Shown: positions 39,364 to 43,487 of the stretch, piece after piece
How positions within the stretch are numbered: position 1 is the first letter of the stretch
Layout of the letters: each line of letters opens with the position of its first letter
Assembly: GCA_964384595.1 (NCBI GenBank)
Contig: CAYLLY010000012.1
Span: 1 to 43,487, forward strand
DNA: 43,487 nucleotides
Direction: 5' to 3'
Source of the DNA: SCTG01 sp964384595
GTDB taxonomy: Bacteria > Nitrospirota > Nitrospiria > Nitrospirales > NS-4
Translations under genes and position numbers: made by a program
The notes under the pieces: model-generated
Told to the model about the DNA's origin: nothing
The model's input: the letters and a program-made list of their open reading frames with translations, nothing else
Database searches by the model: none

Positions 39364-41391
39364 TTGTCCGCTCGTGCAACTCAGTACCTGCAAGTAGCCG
39401 TTCCCCGCCGCCTCTACCGCGTCTTCACGTATGCGACTCCGCCCGGCGCTCCAACGGGTTGGACACCCGGCATGCTGGTGCGCGTCCCCTTCGGACGCAG
39501 CACGCTCACGGGGTTCGTCGTGGCCGTGACGCCCCATCCTGAGACCGGCGGCAACTCCACCCGCATCCGAGAGGTCATTGCGCGCCTGGAGGACCGACCC
39601 AGCATTTCACCTGATCTCCTGGCGCTCACCGAATGGGTGGCGGCGCGCTACCTTGCCCCCCTGGGACAGTGTCTGCGCCTGGCCTTCCCCGGATCCCTCG
39701 AGCGGACGCAGCGGCCGAGGCGGACGGTGCACACGAACGCTCCTGCCGCCGTTCCCATTTCCGATCCATCCACGTTTAACGTTCAACGATTAACGATTAA
39801 CGAATCCCTAGCCCCGCTCCGTGCGAACGTCCTGGCCGCCATCGCCCGGCAGACTCATGTGCGTCTGTTCCTCCCCGCGACCACCGTCGCATCGCTGGGT
39901 TTCTACGCGGATGCCATGCAGGCCGCGTTGGACCGCGGGCGAACCGCGCTCGTACTCGTCCCCGAAACCGGACGGGTCGAAGCCGGCCATGCCTTCTTTG
40001 CGGCGCGCTGGGGCGCGCGATGTCAGGTGTACCATGCCGGGCTTTCTTCAGCGGACCGGCAACAGGCCTGGGCACGCATCCAGACAGGAGACGCCGCGGT
40101 CGTGATCGGAACCCGTTCAGCCGTTTTCGCCCCGCTCACCAACGTCGGCCTGATTATCGTGGACCAGGAAGATCATCCGGCGTATAAAGCGGAAAACGTC
40201 CCGCGGTACGATGCGCGCGTCGTGGCGGCTGAGCGCGCCAGGCGAGCGGGCGCGGTGCTGGCCCTGGCGTCGGCGCACCCGTCGCTGGAAACCGTCCAGG
40301 CAATGGGCGCCGACATCGGCGCGGTCGGTCCTGACGTCCCGCGTGCCGACGCGCCGCCGGTGACGGTGGCAGACCTGCGCGACGTACCCTGGGGGGAAAA
40401 TCTGAGCGCGCCTCTGACCGAGGCCATCGCCGCCCGCCTCGCCGCTCGGAAAAACGTCCTCCTGTTTCTCAACCGCAAGGGGTACGCCTCGGTGCTCCTG
40501 TGCCGCGACTGCGGCCAGGCCGTGACGTGTCCCGCCTGCTCGATCGGCTGGACGTTTCACAAACGCGAGGGCCTGTTGCGGTGCAGTTACTGCGGGCGAA
40601 CCGGGAACGCCCCGGAGGCCTGCCCCGCCTGCACCGGCGCCCGCTTGGTCCCGTCCGGATCGGGCACCGAAGCCCTCGAAGAGACGGTGAAAACGCACTT
40701 CCCGTCCGCGCGGGTCGCGCGGTTGGAGTTGCACCGGATCGGCGGGGATAGGGCGAACGCGGCCATCCTGTCCCTCTGGCAGGCGAAGGAACTCGACATC
40801 CTGATCGGCACCCAACTGGTCGTCACGCGAAGCCCCCGGCCGGTCGCTTCCCTCGTGGGCCTGGTCTATCCCGACGCGGCCCTCCACCTTCCGGACTTTC
40901 AAGCGGCCGAACGGGCCTATCACACGCTCAGCGACGTGATGGCCCTGGCCGATCCGCACGATACCGACGCCGAGATCGTGATACAGTCGTACGTCCCCCG
41001 ACACCACGTGATCCGCGCGCTCGCGGAACGCAACCCTTCCATCTTTTACGAAAGTGAGTTGGCGGCCAGGCAGGCGCTGGGCTATCCGCCGTTCGGCCGG
41101 CTGATCGGATTGCGGGTGAGCGGGACCAAGGAAGAACTCACAGAAGCCGCCGCGAGCCGGTGGGCGGCCTTGCTGAAGGAGGCGCGCGGCCCGGACATGA
41201 CCGTGCTCGGCCCGATCCCGGCCACACCGGCCCGCGTGCGGGGTCGCTTCCGCCGGCAGCTCGTGGTGAAAGGGCCGGACGGCGCTGCCCTGCGGCAGGC
41301 AGTGCAGATCACCTTGGCGGAAATGGGAGCCGCGAGCCGTGCCGGCGGGCTGCGCTACGACATCGACGTCGACCCGCAATCTCTCCTATAG
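39364..41391 (+). CDS. priA: PriA-like primosomal protein N' with degenerate helicase motifs
   Basis: 675-residue homologue of the replication-restart protein PriA. The N-terminal 3'-DNA-binding domain (LQVAVPRRLYRVFTYATPP; GMLVRVPFGRSTLTGFVV) and all eight zinc-binding cysteines (380, 383, 389, 392, 407, 410, 420, 423) are intact. The helicase core is eroded: no GxTGSGKT Walker A (region 168-176 reads LFLPATTVA), DEEH is DQED (267-270), SATP is SAHP, and the Q-x-AGRAGR of motif VI reads SDVMALAD (523-530). A heptad-repeat block is translated in the linker (about 136-147). The start is TTG 39364; no ATG lies in reach. It probably binds forks and recruits partners without unwinding DNA, as in actinobacterial PriA. 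Confidence 0.85.
   Translation: MSARATQYLQVAVPRRLYRVFTYATPPGAPTGWTPGMLVRVPFGRSTLTGFVVAVTPHPETGGNSTRIREVIARLEDRPSISPDLLALTEWVAARYLAPLGQCLRLAFPGSLERTQRPRRTVHTNAPAAVPISDPSTFNVQRLTINESLAPLRANVLAAIARQTHVRLFLPATTVASLGFYADAMQAALDRGRTALVLVPETGRVEAGHAFFAARWGARCQVYHAGLSSADRQQAWARIQTGDAAVVIGTRSAVFAPLTNVGLIIVDQEDHPAYKAENVPRYDARVVAAERARRAGAVLALASAHPSLETVQAMGADIGAVGPDVPRADAPPVTVADLRDVPWGENLSAPLTEAIAARLAARKNVLLFLNRKGYASVLLCRDCGQAVTCPACSIGWTFHKREGLLRCSYCGRTGNAPEACPACTGARLVPSGSGTEALEETVKTHFPSARVARLELHRIGGDRANAAILSLWQAKELDILIGTQLVVTRSPRPVASLVGLVYPDAALHLPDFQAAERAYHTLSDVMALADPHDTDAEIVIQSYVPRHHVIRALAERNPSIFYESELAARQALGYPPFGRLIGLRVSGTKEELTEAAASRWAALLKEARGPDMTVLGPIPATPARVRGRFRRQLVVKGPDGAALRQAVQITLAEMGAASRAGGLRYDIDVDPQSLL
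39771..39804. repeat. Tandem 7-bp repeat block inside priA
   Basis: CGTTTAA, CGTTCAA, CGATTAA, CGATTAA, CGA run directly through the coding sequence in frame (translated STFNVQRLTINESL). It has a single block, unlike the paired copies in the nuo operon and at 43339-43427. Confidence 0.85.
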
Positions 41392-41399
41392 GATTAGGA

Positions 41400-41421
41400 G
41401 GGGCGGTTCGCGAACCGCCCC
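41400..41421. terminator. Perfect 22-nt palindrome between priA and the repressor gene
   Basis: Arms GGGGCGGTTCG/CGAACCGCCCC, 8 nt after the priA stop. It is a common dispersed repeat type and could terminate both convergent genes. The TAG stop of the repressor gene (41421-41423) lies in its right edge. Confidence 0.55.
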
Positions 41422-41894
41422 TACGGTGCCGAGTGAGGGCGCCGACGTGCGCGCTTGGCTCGTCGCATCTGAACGGTTTCTTCGATCAGCTTCAATTGGG
41501 TGATCAGGTGTTCGCGGATCTCACGATCACCGATACGGAGCGCTTCGGCACAGCGCTCCACCGTGACCCGTTCTTCAGAATCGAGCTCTTCCCATGCTTC
41601 AAGAACGCGGCGAAGGGGGGCTGAATGCCCCTTGCCACCGCCGTACAATGGCGATGTGGACTCTGCAGTGACATTTCCGTGCCACACAGGCCCCCTCCCC
41701 GTCCTCAACCAGTCAACGTTTCTTTTTGTGAGATAGGCCACTCGATACAGCCAGGCATCCGGAATCTCTCCGCGGCCCATCGCAGAGATGATGGACTGGG
41801 GCTTGATCTCAAGGCTTGCGGCAAGCTGCACCTGTGTTTTGAGATCAAGAGCGACGATAAGACGTTCAATTATTTCACGGGGTTCCGAATCCAT
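41421..41894 (-). CDS. CI-type repressor-like helix-turn-helix protein
   Basis: 157 residues. The N-terminal domain matches the phage CI-repressor HTH family: IIERLIVALDLKTQVQLAASLEIKPQSIISAMGRGEIPDAWLYRVAYLTKRNVDWLRTGRGPVW (about residues 8-71). A short helical, charged C-terminal region (80-157) replaces the LexA-like peptidase domain, so there is no self-cleavage module. It is divergent from a strong promoter whose spacer is a perfect 16-bp palindrome (41925-41940), a likely operator. No other phage genes are nearby. Its last residues come from the adjoining palindromic repeat. Confidence 0.82.
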   Translation of the reverse strand: MDSEPREIIERLIVALDLKTQVQLAASLEIKPQSIISAMGRGEIPDAWLYRVAYLTKRNVDWLRTGRGPVWHGNVTAESTSPLYGGGKGHSAPLRRVLEAWEELDSEERVTVERCAEALRIGDREIREHLITQLKLIEETVQMRRAKRARRRPHSAP

Positions 41895-41914
41895 CCTAAT
41901 AGCTTATTTTTGTG

Positions 41915-41943
41915 TTGACATTAAATAAGTTATAACTTATGAT
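41915..41943 (+). promoter_or_regulatory. Strong sigma-70 promoter with palindromic operator, facing the structured RNA
   Basis: Consensus-like TTGACA (41915-41920), 17-nt spacer, TATGAT (41938-41943). The spacer and -10 contain a perfect palindrome ATAAGTTATAACTTAT (41925-41940), and a half-site-like AGCTTAT lies at 41901-41907. This fits repression by the divergently encoded CI-like protein. Start site expected near 41950. Confidence 0.7.
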
Positions 41944-41949
41944 GCCGCC

Positions 41950-42080
41950 GGCTCCGCTATTACGAATAGCGTGATGCCCCCACAAAAAGACCGTAAACAC
42001 ACCACGGGCGTAGCGCTATGGTCGCTCGTGGCACGACGGGGCGTGTCAGTCTTGACGGTCCGGCACGCCTCGTCTTTTTA
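41950..42080 (+). ncRNA. Candidate structured small RNA or leader upstream of the response regulator
   Basis: About 130 nt downstream of the strong promoter and without a convincing reading frame. Hairpins: CGCTATT/AATAGCG with 3-nt loop (41955-41971); CCACGGGCG/CGCTCGTGG with 12-nt loop (42002-42031, one mismatch); GGCGTG/CACGCC (42040-42069), followed by TCGTCTTTTT (42070-42079). The last looks like an intrinsic terminator. It may be a stand-alone sRNA or an attenuated 5' leader of the gene at 42120. Confidence 0.45.
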
Positions 42081-42119
42081 CCCGCACAGGCAGTCTAGCC
42101 TCATTTGAAGGGGGATTCA

Positions 42120-42491
42120 ATGGAGACCATTCTTCTCGTTGACGATGAAACAAACGTGCGGCGGCTGGTTCGCATGATTCTCGAGTCGAGCGGCTATACG
42201 ATCCTCGAGGCAAGCAGAGGGACGGAAGCTCTTCAAATCTGTCAAAAATACGAAGGTCCGGTCCACCTTCTTGTGACCGATGTCATTATGCCGGGAATGA
42301 ACGGACAAAGCCTGACTGAGCAAGTGACAGCCCTGCGCCCACATGCACGGGTGCTCTATATGTCAGGCTGTGCAGACAGTGCCCTGCTCACTCTCTCCGA
42401 AAGAAAAACAGAAATCGCATTCATTCAGAAGCCCTTCACGCCGGACGCCCTGGCCCGCAAGGTGCGCGCGATCCTGGACGCCGCACACTGA
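42120..42491 (+). CDS. Single-domain response regulator (CheY-like receiver)
   Basis: 123-residue receiver domain with no output domain. The acidic pocket is LLVDDE (D9, D10), the phosphoacceptor Asp is in LLVTDVIMPGMNG, and the conserved lysine is in FIQKPFTPDAL. The usual Thr/Ser position falls in LYMSGCAD. ATG 42120 is chosen for its GAAGGGGGA Shine-Dalgarno; a TTG 5 codons upstream is possible. No histidine kinase lies nearby, so its partner is unknown. It could be expressed only when transcription passes the hairpin and T-run at 42040-42080. Confidence 0.93.
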   Translation: METILLVDDETNVRRLVRMILESSGYTILEASRGTEALQICQKYEGPVHLLVTDVIMPGMNGQSLTEQVTALRPHARVLYMSGCADSALLTLSERKTEIAFIQKPFTPDALARKVRAILDAAH

Positions 42492-42492
42492 G

Positions 42493-42529
42493 GCCTGAAG
42501 GGTTCAGGCGCCCAGGACCGACAGTCCTG
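42493..42529. terminator. Two hairpins after the response regulator
   Basis: GCCTGAA-GGG-TTCAGGC (42493-42509) and CAGGAC-N5-GTCCTG (42513-42529) follow the TGA stop by 1 and 21 nt. There is no long T-run, so they may be a terminator or a dispersed repeat. They also border the truncated end of the PIN-toxin fragment. Confidence 0.45.
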
Positions 42530-42610
42530 CGACGATTCGAAAGTGCTTTTTGTTCCCCTGAAGTAGTCGATGAAAACGTCGGTGTCTACGAGGACCGAGA
42601 CTTTTGCCAT
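42530..42610 (-). pseudogene. Truncated VapC-like PIN-domain toxin (5' remnant)
   Basis: The frame starts MAKVSVLVDTDVFIDYFRGTK, the invariant opening of a PIN ribonuclease with the first catalytic Asp (D9 or D11), then loses similarity after about 25 residues and runs on as unrelated sequence to 42425. A full VapC is about 130 residues with three more acidic positions, all missing. It overlaps the antitoxin's 3' end, as in intact vapBC pairs. The break point lies at the hairpin pair 42493-42529, suggesting deletion or repeat insertion. The 42530 boundary is approximate. Confidence 0.7.
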
Positions 42611-42873
42611 GCCCGGATCTCGGCCAAAAATTCCTCATCGGTGTGCTTGCGGGAACCCTTTCGGAGCGTCGCGACATACTCCGCGCTGTCCTTCACGTCC
42701 GTGTGTCCATAGGGATTAAACCGCTCCCGGACGATCTCTTCCAGCAGCGCGACCGGATAGACCCCCTTGCGACGAGCGGCCTTGACGACAAGGGTCTTGA
42801 GCACCGGATCAAAGGACAACGTCCATTTCTCTTTGCACAGGGCAACCTTGGGCAATGATCCTTTCCGTTTCAT
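42586..42873 (-). CDS. Antitoxin-like protein of a broken VapBC-type pair
   Basis: 95 residues from ATG 42873. The basic N-terminus (MKRKGSLPKVALCKEKWTLSFDP) and LKTLVVKAARRKGVYPVALLEEIVRERF resemble a ribbon-helix-helix-like DNA-binding segment. The acidic, Trp-containing C-terminus (TDEEFLAEIRAWQKSR) is like the toxin-wrapping tail of antitoxins. The promoter's predicted start site falls between ATG 42879 and ATG 42873, so 42873 is chosen, giving an almost leaderless mRNA. Its partner toxin is reduced to a fragment, so it may now serve only as a regulator or be decaying. Confidence 0.7.
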   Translation of the reverse strand: MKRKGSLPKVALCKEKWTLSFDPVLKTLVVKAARRKGVYPVALLEEIVRERFNPYGHTDVKDSAEYVATLRKGSRKHTDEEFLAEIRAWQKSRSS

Positions 42874-42881
42874 AAACATAC

Positions 42882-42910
42882 GTATTAGACGTGCGCAATT
42901 AGGGTGTCAA
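42882..42910 (-). promoter_or_regulatory. Promoter of the antitoxin-like gene
   Basis: Minus strand TTGACA (42910-42905), 17-nt spacer, TAATAC (42887-42882). The start site is expected near 42875, only 1-2 nt before the chosen ATG. Confidence 0.65.
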
Positions 42911-42921
42911 GGGCCGCACCT

Positions 42922-43329
42922 TCAGCTCTTCGGCGGGGGCTCCTCCGGCGGCGTGGTCGCCTGCTCGGTGCGCTGGATCCAGCGAAAGACGCCGTAGGCG
43001 AAGGAGAGAAAAAAGGTGGCGCAGATGACACCCATGAACAGGGTGGGCACCAGGTCTTGCATCTGCTCCTCGGACGGCTCCGTCACGCCGCTCATCCGCA
43101 GCTTGATGACCTCCACCAACGGCCAGCTCAGACTCTCCAACCCGAGAAACAGGAACGCCCAGGCCCAGACATAGGCGGGCGTCGAGCCCAGCCAGACCAG
43201 CAGCGCCGTGAACCCAAGCCCGGCCGCCACGGCCCAGGACAGCGGGATCGGGTTCCACACCATCGTGAACCCGATCGTGACGAAGACGCCCGCCGCGACG
43301 GCGTTGAGCTTGGGGGTCCACTCACTCAT
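42922..43329 (-). CDS. Small integral membrane protein, unknown
   Basis: 135 residues with about four hydrophobic segments (about 8-25, 30-48, 51-70 and 94-115: VPTLFMGVICATFFLSFAYGVF) and a Pro-rich cytoplasmic tail (TTPPEEPPPKS). An acidic, soluble loop (SGVTEPSEEQMQDL) lies before the last helix. I do not recognise the family. ATG 43329 is about 10 bp from a 7-bp repeat block, and a tRNA gene lies further upstream on the same strand. Confidence 0.65.
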   Translation of the reverse strand: MSEWTPKLNAVAAGVFVTIGFTMVWNPIPLSWAVAAGLGFTALLVWLGSTPAYVWAWAFLFLGLESLSWPLVEVIKLRMSGVTEPSEEQMQDLVPTLFMGVICATFFLSFAYGVFRWIQRTEQATTPPEEPPPKS

Positions 43330-43338
43330 GAGAGTGAT

Positions 43339-43427
43339 CGTTCACCGTTAAACGTTATCCGTTAATCGTGGAAGAAGGAAAGCAAGAGCGTCTCCAGCAA
43401 TTGCCGTTTAACGTATAACGGTTAACG
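43339..43427. repeat. Tandem 7-bp repeat pair (CGTTNNN type) upstream of the membrane protein gene
   Basis: Left block 43339-43370 (CGTTCAC, CGTTAAA, CGTTATC, CGTTAAT, CG), a 33-nt spacer, then right block 43404-43427 (CCGTTTAA, CGTATAA, CGGTTAA, CG). Same family as the copies in the nuo operon and in priA. It lies between the tRNA and the membrane-protein gene. Confidence 0.8.
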
Positions 43428-43449
43428 CTGCGCGCCCGCGAAGCGGGGT

Positions 43450-43487
43450 TGGTGCCGAAGGCGGGATTTGAACCCGCACGGGTTTCC
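43450..43487 (-). tRNA. tRNA 3' end, probably tRNA-Leu (cut by window edge)
   Basis: On the minus strand the sequence ends CTTCGGCACCA, with encoded CCA, preceded by a T arm with 5-bp stem GCGGG/CCCGC and loop TTCAAAT. The acceptor 3' strand CTTCGGC implies a 5' end of GCCGAAG, which is typical of bacterial tRNA-Leu. The residual GGAAACCCGT before the T arm suits the end of a long variable arm. The anticodon is outside the window. Confidence 0.85.

Noticed and set aside
41950..42119. A small plus-strand protein in the repressor-response regulator gap
   Set aside because: No frame with a start, Shine-Dalgarno and plausible length is present; hairpins and a T-run explain the region better.

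Overview
The window is high-GC bacterial chromosome, most consistent with a Nitrospira-like member of the Nitrospirota. This is inferred from gene content, mainly a nuo cluster with two tandem nuoM genes and no nuoE, nuoF or nuoH; no rRNA or other marker gene is present to confirm it. There is no prophage, CRISPR array or recognisable transposase, but there is an unusual density of short dispersed repeats. Several of these run into genes and supply their stop codons.

Layout. 1-3745: 3' end of a tryptophanase-like gene, an O-methyltransferase, RNase D, a secreted IPT/TIG protein and a PilZ protein. 3753-16290 (minus strand): a roughly 12.5 kb lipid operon read oleA-oleB-oleC-oleD-KS-ACP-desaturase 2-[GIY-YIG insertion]-desaturase 1-fabG-fabZ-fabI, with pilZ 7 bp further on. 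OleABCD is the head-to-head fatty acyl condensation pathway to long-chain olefins. Here it is joined to a complete elongation set (KS, ACP, ketoreductase, dehydratase, enoyl reductase) and two CrtI-like FAD enzymes. This suggests a self-contained route that makes a modified acyl chain and then dimerises it, and it is the most interesting system in the window. A 1.5 kb cassette with two GIY-YIG nuclease genes and imperfect inverted terminal repeats sits inside the operon.

16395-23114 (mostly plus strand): a macrodomain protein, a membrane diguanylate cyclase, a CigR-like secreted protein, a Ycf46-like AAA ATPase, a pentapeptide-repeat protein (minus), a lipoprotein, and a Phd/RelE toxin-antitoxin pair flanked by 26-bp direct repeats. 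23185-36823 (minus strand): the complex I operon nuoABCDGIJKLMMN. Tandem 7-bp repeat blocks lie between nuoD and nuoG (where nuoEF normally sit) and between nuoJ and nuoK. The nuoN-proximal NuoM lacks the conserved TM7 lysine.

36927-43487: two small hypothetical genes, an OmpA-family protein, a small secreted protein, a PriA homologue whose helicase motifs are eroded, a CI-type repressor diverging from a strong promoter that reads into a structured, apparently terminated RNA, a single-domain response regulator, a VapBC-like antitoxin with a truncated PIN toxin, a small membrane protein, another 7-bp repeat pair, and the 3' end of a tRNA (probably Leu).

Operons are tightly packed, with many 4-bp ATGA overlaps. 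Several promoters share a TTGCTT-N17/18-TAGA(A/C)T form. No stretch over 300 bases is without a gene.
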